From positions 147,273 through 211,272 of the forward strand of contig JAJEKV010000421.1 in assembly GCA_021234155.1 (NCBI GenBank): a stretch of 64,000 bases of DNA, given 5' to 3'. The position numbers and the translations under genes are program-made. The DNA is from Isoetes taiwanensis. Its lineage: Eukaryota; Streptophyta; Lycopodiopsida; Isoetales; Isoetaceae. Shown in pieces: positions 53,421-64,000 of this stretch. The notes under the pieces are model-generated. The model was not told the DNA's origin. It was given only the letters and a program-made list of their open reading frames with translations, and made no database searches. Within the stretch, counting starts at the first letter, position 1. Each line of letters starts with the position of its first letter.

Positions 53421-56060
53421 GACATGCCTTAATCGTTTCTCCAAACTCAAACTACTAAAAAGCCTTTTTTTAAAGTTCTATATATCTTTAGCAATGACAT
53501 GCGTTCTATCCCTTCTATACTTTTCCATCTTTCAAATTGAGTATTTTCTCTTTTTTGATAATGGACGACGATGTATCACCCTCAAATTAGTCAGTTCTAT
53601 CCAAGCTTTATTTTGCTTGATTCCAGTTACAATAATCCGGGTGCTAAGGTTGCAAAATCCCCACTCTTCTGATCCCTTTTCTTTCTGCGAAGACTTGACC
53701 TTAGATAATACATCTCTCACTTTGGATCTAATAGGTGTTGCTATTGTTAAAAGAAACCCCGATAGATGGAGCCTACATGGACATCACAGAAAGACCGTGA
53801 ATAATTAGAGATGCATGATAGTTACATTCTAATACATTGATAAGAGTTGAATGCAGTGAAGAGGCTTATGGATTGTTACGATCAAACAAACCTAAGAGTG
53901 TCAAAAGAGCTAGAACTGATTTCACAAAAAGCTTCAAATATGGATGTTAGCTTAGATATACATCAACCCAAACATTCGTTTGCTATTTCTTTTCTTTATT
54001 CTATATTCACTTTTATGCATCCATAGAGGATGAATTTCTCCAACCTGAATTTCTGCTCAAGCGGGAATGAAAAGAATATATTTTACATTAAGAGCCAGGA
54101 CTATACTATGGCTCTATCTTTGGCTATGGAGACTAAAGAGGGACTAGCCATAGGCTAAGAAACTGCGTTTCATGACCCAAAGCACAACTCGCGACTTTTT
54201 CTTTGTTTATGAAGTTTTAAAAAAGGGAAGATGATAACGATTACTCCGCATTTTAAACTCGATAATAGCATATGCAGTCTCCGGAAAAGAGTCGCGATGA
54301 AGTTGATCGCTTTTATGTAAGAATAACATCTTCATTATGGTCAGGATCATTGATCTGAGTTCTTATTTGAAATTTTTGTATTGATAGGGTTGTAAACAAC
54401 GTGGTACTAAGAATCTGGCTCCGGAGAGACTTCGAGGTAGATCAAGGCTAGATCCTTGCTACTCAATCGAGTTCCAAATCGTTCTACCTATCATTTAAAA
54501 TTATTGCATCCTCTCAAATCTACATGGCTTTTCTTTTTCGTGTTAGGGTTATTGTCTCATTATTGTTTTCAAGAAAAAAAAGACTCTTTTGAATATCGGT
54601 TTGTAGCTCCATTCGAACATTGATCCCGGCAAAACATGGAAAGAGGACAAATAATGAATAATAAGAGTGCCCACACCTTAAAGAGCATTGACATATGCAC
54701 CTTAAAGGCAACAAATTCTATCTCAAGATGTCTTTTTGTCCACTTCTTGCTTTTGTTTCTGCGGATTATCAAAACAGAATATCATCTCAAATCTCTACTT
54801 TGCTTCAAATTTTCTAGGAAAAAGCCGAAGTTTCTTAAATATCCCTTAGTCTTAGCGGTTTAAAATTCTATACGGCAAGTGTGATGAAGCTAGAGGTGTT
54901 TGACACCTCTCAAATATGCTCAAATGGGTCGTGCCAGTAGGCCATTACATTTATTCACCAGTTCAAAGAAGCAGTTATGTTACTTTGACATCACATTTAT
55001 GAGTGTCCACTAATTTGTGACTTTTAGACGCTGATGATGTCAAACTAATAATGACAACGAAACAAAACTGGACATAAAGGTGGCATAATCATTTCATTTT
55101 CTTTTGTTTTGCGGGACGATAGATGTATTCTCCATTTTTGTCAAATGACATCAATAAAATGCAAGAAATGTAGCATTTACAAAGGTCAAGATCAGAACTT
55201 TCATGACACGAGTTATAGCATAGGCCTATTAAGCATTTGGATTTTGATTTGTGGGGGATCTTTAATGGATCCACGCGGCTCGCTACAATAATGATCTACA
55301 ATGGGTTCATGTGCTACACTACAAAAGGATCTACAATTTACCATGCAAGTGTACACAAGGCACAAGAAATCTTGCGGCTTTTCCTTTTCTTATGTTCTTT
55401 TGACATGGTAAATGGGTGCTTTGAACTCCTACTACCTTAACTTGTAAATCAGCATATTGAATTACAACTCCAACTAGAAAACAATAATACCTAATAGCAA
55501 CCCAAAGCGTGAGTGCATATAAAGGTATGATTTAATAGTCACTAAAAGCGACAAGTTATAGTTCTTTGCAGTTTATAATTAGTAGAGTTGCAAGATCTTG
55601 GGAAGTTTGCATGTATATAAGTTACTGACATAGTAATTATTATTTATAAGTTCTTTAATGTTGCCATATTATTATGTGAGTAAAGATCCTTGGTTTTGGC
55701 AACATAGTTTTTTGTCAATGGTTCAAAACAAAGCTTTTGTTTCTAGAGACAGAGGTACGCATGGGATACATATATATATTAAGAAAAATCCATTTAAGTC
55801 CATCTTTTCATCTTTTTACAATCAATAATATCCAAGTACTTTTAAGGTAGCAGCTCTATATAAAAAGTGCAAAGTACTTTTAAAAAGGTAGCTATAGATA
55901 AAAGGTTCAACATACATTGAACAGGGCTGTGTAAAGATCACGCTAAATAAACGCGAAAATAAATGCAATACCTTCAAAGTGCTACATGGTAAAGTTGTTC
56001 ATAACACATTCAGCCACAACATTACACAGATTCATATACACTGACCACTTGCAATCCAGT
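53421..56060. other. Intergenic, no recognised gene
   Basis: One 129-codon plus-strand frame (53419-53808) is hydrophobic at first (SLAMTCVLSLLYFSIFQIEY) and unrecognised. The rest is AT-rich with short ORFs. Confidence 0.35.
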
Positions 56061-56069
56061 ACTTGCAAT

Positions 56070-56165
56070 CTGAGTTCTCAAAATGATCCAATAGCCCAAA
56101 AGTTACTTCATGAAATGCACAAATTTCTCAACATTTATAGGTTCTCAAATTATACCCGGCCTTGG
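56070..56165. repeat. Isolated unit related to the 52.3-kb tandem repeat
   Basis: AAAATGATCCAATAGCCCAAAAGTTACTT followed by a CTCAACATTTATAGGTTCTC segment matches the last unit at 52440-52500. Confidence 0.6.
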
Positions 56166-58107
56166 CGAGAACATGATTAATAGTGATTTATTAGTGATAT
56201 TTCACATGCATATGGTGCTGGTACCATTTAACTCGTGGTATACTCTAGTCGGTGGCTTTTCCCACCAAAATTCTAAGGGCCACGAAAATGTATGGATATG
56301 AATATAACTCGCATGGAGGCTCTGTTGGATTCCGGTCTCGAAGCCATTTGATAGAAGGGGCAAACTATTGTATTTAACCATTCAGGAATCATCCGGAGGT
56401 AATGGAAGAGATGCACATGGAAAATACTAATGGGCAAAAGCCCTCTGCAAAGAAGACAATGGAGGCAATTCTAAGAAAACAACAACCGTCAAGAAGCATG
56501 GTGGGAATAAATCAATTGGATCATCCTCAAAGGGGTTTTGCATATTGTTGAAGTAGGTCCAGATTATGAAGTCGATGATGAAGAAGAATATCAGGTCTGA
56601 TTCAGAGGTATTTTTAATACATTTTGTGAAGGATGATAGTCCAAAAATGATTTGATATACAATTTAAATTAGGTGGAGTGCAGAGCAATGCTGTTTTACC
56701 ACCTTTAGAGAAAGTTTTAATGCTTTGGCGATTGTGGTCTCTATACAAAAGTATGCATAATAATTTAACATGCTTTAAGCTTAAAATACATAGGATCTTG
56801 TACTTTAAACTTCCTAATTAGGTGGATACTACTAATTGAGAGTCGCCCTTAATACTTTAGGGATATGATCTATTTCACATTCTGATTATGCTTAATATAG
56901 CTTGCTTTTATGCCGAAAATATGCTTTATGATTGTACTAGCCCATTGTATGGGTCCTAACCCTATTGGTCTCGTGGGCGTTAAAAACTATTCTATTCTAT
57001 CTCATAATTTTTACTTTGGCCCAGCCTATTCGGTTTTTATTTGGTAAGGAGCAAAAAGGTTACAAATGATGACCCGGTGAAGACCGGTAGCGACTATATC
57101 TTTTGGCCTTGCACTTACCCTTTTCAGGACTAAATTATTATTGATTGGTCAGCAGTACTTGGTTTTTCTCTTCTATTTGTTGCTTTTCTTGGCATTTTTT
57201 TTTTTTTTTGGATTAAGGGGCTTGAGGATGGACGAATGGTGTATGATTATGAAGAATCATCAAATTACAAGTAATATCCCTACCCCTTATATGATGGAAC
57301 TGACGGGATATGAAATAATGATACCTATACATATGCCGAGCAAGATCCTTTGTGTCCACAAAGTTTTTGGAGTCTTGTCCATGAAATACATGATCAATAA
57401 TTCAATCATGGTAGATATGATCATGATTGTACTCCCATCCATAATATTTTTGTAAACACGATGGAGACAAGAAATATGATATTCAAAGTTACAATTTATG
57501 GTTTAAAATCATACAAGTTTTTGCTGGTTCATGCATGAGTATGACACAAAAGATTATATATCTTTCAAACATAGAATATGGTTTTAAGATCATAAACATT
57601 TTGGGCTAGTGCATGCATTTTGATCTAACAAAGGGCATATGGTTTGGAAAATTGACAAAATGATTTAAATACATTGTCTTGATGGGTTTTTCTGAGATTT
57701 ATGATCATGTTGCTTTATATCTCATGATAATAAAATTTGGCTTATATTTTTTGTTATAATTTATGTCTATGCTTATTGATAATGTAATAATATGCATAAT
57801 TTTATCCTATAAACTTGGATAATAGATGCAAAACAAGATGCATTTTGGCATACTATTTAATTATTACTACTTTAAGGCAACAATGAAATGCGTTACATAA
57901 GGATAGTTTGATTCCGGATTGGTTGGGACCGCTCAAGGTTTTAAAAGATGTATAGTATGATTATGCATATAGTTTAATACATAAATTTTGGAATACAAAT
58001 GCCAACATAGACTTTGGTTTAGGTTTGGAGATAATAATACTACCGTAGGGATTGACCTCGGTAGATGCCCCCTGCTAGTTAATGAGGTTAAGGCTACCAG
58101 GATCGGG
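56166..58107. other. Intergenic, no recognised gene
   Basis: AT-rich. A 104-codon frame (57141-57455) is hydrophobic and Met/Ile-rich, probably fortuitous. Confidence 0.4.
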
Positions 58108-58125
58108 TTTTTTTTTTTTTTTTTT
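58108..58125. repeat. T-run, possible poly-A tail of a minus-strand retroposon
   Basis: Eighteen T are followed by GGAGGAAAAGGAAGG. If it is a tail, the body would extend to higher coordinates on the minus strand; no ORF2-like text was seen there. Confidence 0.5.
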
Positions 58126-60747
58126 GGAGGAAAAGGAAGGATTGATTAATCATAAATTAGGAAATATACAAAATAAATTTCGAGCCTATCTGAAAAAAGA
58201 TCCGAAAGTAAACAACAAAGACCGAACCGACATCACGGAGCAGACATATATAGTCTATTAGAAAAAACAGCTCGAGGATCATCTTCATAATCAAATTTCC
58301 CTGTGGGAACCGAAGCTCTCAGTGGAATTAGTGGGGAACCACCATATGGGAAGAACCACAGAGATAGGAAGAGATGACAAATTAAGCAGGAGAGGTGGAA
58401 TAGCGGGGGAGATCCAAGGAAGGAGAGGGTGGCGGTGAGGGGCATGGAATAACAAGGAGCAGTCCAACCGATTTATTATGAGGGGTGATATAACGAAGCC
58501 CCGGGTTAAGCTGACATTGATAAATAATTTAATATAATTACGTATGTTTTAGAAGGGACCATTAAAGCGACATTGAGTGGAAAATACATACATGGTATGT
58601 AACGGTTGTATGTATCCGTGTTTATACTGTGAGTTTATAAATACTAAGTTGTAGAGAGGAATTGGGGTTTTGCTCCGGGGGCAAACTTTAGGAGGAGCTT
58701 ACGCGGAAGGAGACGGGAGAGTCCCGCAGATTACAATTGTAACAAATTTTAATCCGAGGGTGGGTGGTTTTCGCTACACCGGGATGCTAGAATGGTTAGG
58801 ATGTGATCTAATCTAGGGAACAATAATGAAGTTAGAAGGATGTAAATGGATAAAGGAACAATAATGAAGCTAGAAGGATGTAAATTCAGAGTATTATTTG
58901 ATGGAAAACAATTATGTGATAACATTATTGAAGCTTCAAGATTTATTAGTGTAAGAATAGGCAGGGGATGAATCTCTTTGTAAGAATAGTGGAACAAATT
59001 CAGGATAAAAATAATATAAAGCACGGTCAAGCTTTCGCATAAAGGAAAAAGGGAGATTTTTGCAAGCTTGGAGGATGTGGCATGAAACAAGGCTAGTATT
59101 CATAGAAGCAGCGGTGAAGCAGTCGGATTGGCCCGATATTGGGATGGGTTGGGGAGGTCCGGACCGAGAGAAATAGACCAGATAAACCTTGGAAAGAGGC
59201 ACACGCGGAATCATAGCAAAGGGGACAGAGAGGAGCCGAGACGACTTGAGGCGGTGGATTGTATAAAGAAACCTACGCCACTGAAGGTTTCGAAGAAAAC
59301 TCCGGCGGCGGGTGGCCCATGGCCTTATCGGTGACCCACCCGATTCCCAAATTCATGTTTGATCTTGCAAATCCGGTTTTAGATGAAGAATGCATCCAGA
59401 TAATATAAAGATGAAGAATGCAAACATATCTGATTGTTATGGGTTCTTCTCAAAGAATTTTGGCCTTTCTCGCCAGAGTTCCCACTTGATGCTTAATCTT
59501 GTTTGATTCAAGGCGATGGAGACCCTAATCTTGCCTAATCTAGGCGCGTGAAGGCTCTCGACGACCGGATGTGGCCGGAGGAAGAAATATGGCTGACGAT
59601 GCGCCCACGATGCGGTAATGAGAATAGATCGCGGATAGAAGATCCCAATGCGAGGAATAGAAGATCTTGATCACGAGCAATAGAAGATCTTGATGCGGTC
59701 CCTGATGCCACCTCGATGAGTGGAGATAGATAGATAGTAGTTTTTAACGTCAAGCCACTAAGGGACATCCAATTTGGACATGTGACCACACCACCTACAT
59801 TGCTTGGTTGGGCCACACTTTAACCACTATGGAATAGCAGCCGCAAAAAATCTGTTGGTGGCGTAGCCCGTACCGGGCCCGGAAAAAGAGCCCCAAAATT
59901 ACAGAAAGGAAATAAAAAGGCTGAAACCTCAAGGATAGTTGGAGTCTTGAAGGTTACTGGCCTAAGAACCGCCGAAATTGGTTGAAGGAGGCTAATAGGA
60001 AGATTTAAAGGACGGATAAAGCTTCGAGTTGGGGCCATAGCCGCCATAATCATAGGTTGAGGACGACTCTACCCGGCCAAAAACGCATCGAGATCATCCC
60101 AAAATTGGCACTAGGGATCGGAATCAAGCCCAAGGGGGCGATTTACTGTCGAGGGCCCAATCAGGCCATGAATCGGAGATTAAGCCCCATATGGGTTGTT
60201 GGTCAGTTGAGGGTCATTTGCCTTTTTAGGGTCGTGCCCTAACTCTGCTATAAAAATAAAAGGAAGATATTGTGAGGTTAAACAATGAAATAGAACCTAA
60301 AAATGAAACTTGCGAAAGTAATTAAAACTATTATAGTAAAGGTTAGTGGCTTGGGCTCCGGGGAATCTATATAGTCTGGCGATTGAAAAGCGTGTTAGGT
60401 ACTACTGGGGTTGGAGATGTTAGTGAACTCTAATAATGTAATGATGGAAGTTGTAATCTTTCTCTATGGGGAGAAAGAGGTTGAAAGTTAATAAATTTGC
60501 CAAGGAATGGCATCGGGATAGAATGGAACTGAGCACTTTATAGATGTAACTAGACATGAATCGGAAACCATGACCCAAGCTTGTTAGGTATGGAACTAAG
60601 GCTAAAATTAGGAATGTTATGGAATCATAGTTTATTTATACATGTTTATATCATTATATACCCATATGAATGTATGCAGGATATGCTAATGTGGCATGGG
60701 TATGGTCTTTTTGTGATGCATATGTAAAGAAAATGCATAGGATGTGC
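58126..60747. other. CG-richer intergenic stretch, no recognised gene
   Basis: No clear gene. Local repeats near 59640-59700 (AATAGAAGATCTTGATC units). CG dinucleotides look frequent and CAG/CTG look scarce relative to the left half of the window; see findings. Confidence 0.4.
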
Positions 60748-61500
60748 GTCTATTAACACTTTAAGAGTAAAACTCTTAAACTTGGCTCTCTTCTTTAGGT
60801 TGTTTTTGCTACCAAATCTTGACTCTACATATTCTCTCATTCTAATTCGGCGATGTTTCTCCGGGACATTAGGCTTTTCTTTAGTTTGGTGATTGATGTC
60901 AACATGACAATGAGTTAGGATCATGCAATTTTGCGGTGTATATCCATAACGCTATGAATAGCTTCCCATTTACTTAAGTAATTCAAAATATTTGTTGAGC
61001 ATAACCTTGAGATTTGGATTTATCTTTACAACATTAACTTCAAATATGTGCTTCTATATGGGTCTTTTAGGTTAGAATGCTTTCAGATAACTATTTTTTA
61101 CCTATATAGTTTCAATCCTCAAATTCGGTATTGTTCTATGCTACCGGGGCAAATGTATTTGAGAGGTTGCACATGTTATTAGGCCGTTTTGTGGACATGA
61201 TACATCCAATTGCCTCGTACATGCGCTAAGATTTAGTCATTGATTCGCTTCTTAGATTCTAAATGTGCAAAGATGCGATACAACGCAATTTCCCGCATTG
61301 CAATGTAGCATGTGACAAACCAAATCATTTGATTATTTTGTTTATGTGGATTTGGCCTAGCATGTGGAAACCTTTGAATCATCCCACATTTATTGCTTTA
61401 ATTTTCATAGATAATATATGTACTTTTGGATGGGATTTTGGACTATCGTTCTCAAATATATATGTGTTCTCCATCCCGGCAAGTTAGGGGTATTATATAG
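60748..61500. repeat. Long direct repeat, copy A
   Basis: It matches 63323-64000. Shared words include AAACTCTTAAACTTGGCTCT, CAAATTCGGTATTGTTCTAT and GTGTTCTCCATCCCG. Length about 750 bp with many small differences. Confidence 0.82.
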
Positions 61501-63322
61501 TGACTTTATATTTTAGCTCTTCATTTGTTATTATTCTTATCACCTACTTGATAGATGTAGAATGGGAAGTATTTTTATTTGGGGGATCAAAATGGTAGAA
61601 ATTTACACGGTTTCAACAAGATAAAGAGCAGTTTATACATGCTACATTCATTTCTCCTTTGCAAGAATATATCTTTGAGGTGGTAAGGTGTTGGGTTTCG
61701 TCTTGGACAAGCAGGTTGGGTTATCGTATATGCCTCACAACCGCGGGGCCACCACCTCCATGTTCTTGCATCCAGGTCTCAACTTGTCCAATATAGAGTC
61801 AAAAAGCATTGGAATATTCGGGCATCCCTCGCTTTAACACCCACGGTGGACCCATGATACCGACCCGGGTTTTTGCGGTGGGCAAATGCTTAGCCATGAC
61901 ATTTTTTTTTTTGGGCATCCATTAATTCTTTACTATATAAGAGGATTATAAGCAATCATCATGATGCATGTAAACCAAATGCTCCATATCTCGTGACTTC
62001 TTTCTCAAGCGCGTCCTTTCGGCTTTTGTCCATCCGTAGGGCTACGCTTTAAATTGGATTTTTACGCTCTGTTTAAATTGTTTTATTTTTGCCACTTTGG
62101 ATATTGTGCCCTTATGGCTGGTAAGCGGCATCGCTTATTTTCTCACTTTTTTGGCTATTAATCTTTTCTGCTAAGAAAGGAATTGTGGGCTATAATAATT
62201 TGATCAGGAGAATACAACATGTTGCTAGGAGAAGAGGATATGGCATGAAATAGGAACAGATCAAGATGTGTAAAGGTTGGCGTATTGGAGGTAAATCTAT
62301 GGCAACACATTTGGCTTTACTTTATAGGAGGCAAAGTAAAGGGTCATTTCCCTTCCTCTCTTCCCTCGTTTTTCACGCATTTTTTCACATTGCATGTACT
62401 TTTGCAGGAAGAGCATCAAGCGTGAATGGGCTTAATCTTTATGTTTCTAAAGCATAGCGATAAACGAGCTTAAGGTCTGCTTTTATAAATACTATTCTTA
62501 TGTTGGGAATAATTGTGAAGGCTTAGCATTTTGCTATTCTCTCATATCCTACTAGATACATATCAATCTAGGATTCAATGATATGTTTGCTAATCCACAA
62601 GGTTAGAACGATGTTACTATAAAATGGAGGCGCATTCCTTTGAGTTCGAACTGGATTTCCAATGCTGCACATGTGTGAAATTTTGCTTTGCAATAAAAAC
62701 TAACTAGCATTCTCTCGGGCTTGAATTTACTTTTTGCACTATAATCTCCACCATAATTGCATGTATTAGGATGTGCATATTAATTAATAACGAAATAACA
62801 AATTTTCTGCAAAATACGCCATTTTAGCAGTTGTGCATTCAAGAATATCAATCAATGTTATATTTGTTCGCTTTGAAGTTCATTGAGTTTGGCTATTGCC
62901 TATTTATAGTTTAGTTTTTATTGTGATGGCTTTCAAAGGGGTTTTGGCCGCTCAAACTGTAAGGTGTGAGGTTGAAACATTTTTATTAATGCATAAAAGG
63001 CGGAATGAGGGTTTAAGTCAACAAAACATTCCGAAAATTAAACCAAGCTTAATACATATTGGAGATGTTGTTTTCAGCTTATAAGGCATTTCCAGAACTG
63101 GCAGAAGAGATGGACATAATATCTTTGCCAGGATAGTAGAAAAGGATGGGTATGAATATACGGCATCATGCTTTACGATATATTAAAAGCTCCAAAGATG
63201 AAAATCGGCCAGGTCCCGGGGCTCCGGCTTTTTGATTCTAGGTTCAATGATTTTGCATTTTTTTTTTTATTTTGTTTACAATTCATCAACTTCCTTATTT
63301 CTTACGAAACATATCGGTTAGG
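61501..63322. other. Spacer between the two long direct repeats
   Basis: No recognised gene. Short unrecognised ORFs lie at 62266-62457 and 62896-63084. If the flanks are LTRs, this 1.8 kb would be a non-coding internal region, but no PBS or PPT was identified. Confidence 0.4.
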
Positions 63323-64000
63323 CGCGTCTACATAACTCTTTAGAGTAAACTCTTAAACTTGGCTCTCTTCTTTAGGTTGTTTTGCTATCAACCTGATTCA
63401 TGGCAGCTCTGGGATTCAGGTTCGACGCATGCTCTCCGACATTGAGTCGCAGTTTGCACCCGCATGTCAACACGTATACGTCAATTATAGAAATGCAGCA
63501 CTCTGCCAGTATATCCATGTTCCATGAATAGCTTCCGATACTTTTAAGTAATTCAAACATTTGTTGAGAACCTTGAGACTTGAGAACACTTACAAGATTA
63601 ATTCCAAAGGCTCTGCGGTCTTTGAATGCTCCATAACTATTTTACCCTAGTTTTCAATCCCTCAAATTCGGTATTGTTCTATGCTACCCGGCAAATGTAT
63701 TTAGAGGTTGCACATATTAGGCCTTTTGTATGATAAGATCCAATTGTTTCTATTTTATCAGATTAAATGATTAGGCTTCTGCAGACTTAAAGGCAAGATA
63801 CAATGCAATTTCACAATGCATCAAATGCAGCATGACAAACCCTCGAATCGACGAGGCCGCTGCGTGGACTGGCCTGGAAGATATGGGAATCTTCAATCAT
63901 CACATTTGCTTTAATTTTCATAGAGAATATAAAAGCTGGCGTTATTTTGACTATCGCTCTCTGATAGTATGTGTTCTCCATCCCGCAAGTTAGGTATTAT
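63323..64000. repeat. Long direct repeat, copy B (runs off the window)
   Basis: Counterpart of 60748-61500; the right end is cut by the window edge. Confidence 0.82.

Noticed and set aside
53419-53808. 129-codon ORF as a transporter fragment
   Set aside because: Hydrophobic start only; no repeated membrane segments or known motif.
57141-57455. 104-codon hydrophobic ORF as a small membrane protein
   Set aside because: Hydrophobicity comes from a T-run; the remainder is Met/Ile-rich AT-biased sequence without family features.

Overview
This window looks like nuclear DNA of a large, repeat-rich vascular plant genome. The evidence is an L-type (legume) lectin receptor-type gene, a fasciclin-like arabinogalactan protein exon, GDSL esterase/lipase copies, and plant-type Ty3/Gypsy, Ty1/Copia and LINE elements. 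Genes are sparse, broken and separated by long AT-rich stretches, which would suit a gymnosperm-size genome, but the species cannot be read from the sequence. Nothing prokaryotic, organellar or CRISPR-like was seen.

Layout. 1-1456: 3' end of a LINE (+). About 2.7-4.2 kb: fold-back element, then GDSL esterase/lipase pseudogene copy 1 (+). 4.45-5.93 kb: an intact protein kinase ORF (-) with a broken upstream part. 6.17-6.83 kb: minisatellite-like DNA. 6837-18890: a complete Ty3/Gypsy element (+) with 2.44-kb LTRs and a 5-bp target duplication (TCTAA). It carries a tandemly duplicated LTR-tail/primer-site/gag block and an extra RNase H-like domain upstream of the reverse transcriptase. 20.29-21.39 kb: an L-type lectin receptor-like gene (+) with a membrane anchor but no kinase. 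21.6-25.1 kb: a 5'-truncated Ty1/Copia element (-). 26.4-29.4 kb: a direct segmental duplication around a fasciclin exon (-). 30-43 kb: ankyrin and possible PPR fragments, an unrecognised exon-like series, and several local duplications. 43.6 kb: a cluster of CGCGTACGCG palindromes. 45.25-47.0 kb: GDSL pseudogene copy 2 (+), nearly full length. 47-64 kb: mostly gene-free repetitive DNA with another long direct repeat (60.7/63.3 kb).

The most useful overall observation concerns sequence quality and epigenetics. Wherever two near-identical copies can be compared (the Gypsy LTRs, the gag duplication, the GDSL copies, the 38.7/41.7-kb repeat), many differences fall on CAG or CTG trinucleotides, which read CGG, CGAG, ACG, CCG or CG in one copy. 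These are CHG methylation contexts in plants, and the pattern is not the C-to-T decay expected from deamination. The low-copy kinase and lectin ORFs look clean. I infer systematic long-read base-calling error at methylated CHG sites. Many frameshifts and stops in the repeats, and one lost splice acceptor, may therefore be artefacts.

The genes do not form an operon or pathway. The kinase, lectin receptor-like protein, fasciclin protein and GDSL hydrolase are separate plant genes embedded in transposons. No convincing new biological system was found. The best leads are the CHG signature, the unusual Gypsy domain order, the duplicated primer/gag block and the kinase-less lectin receptor.
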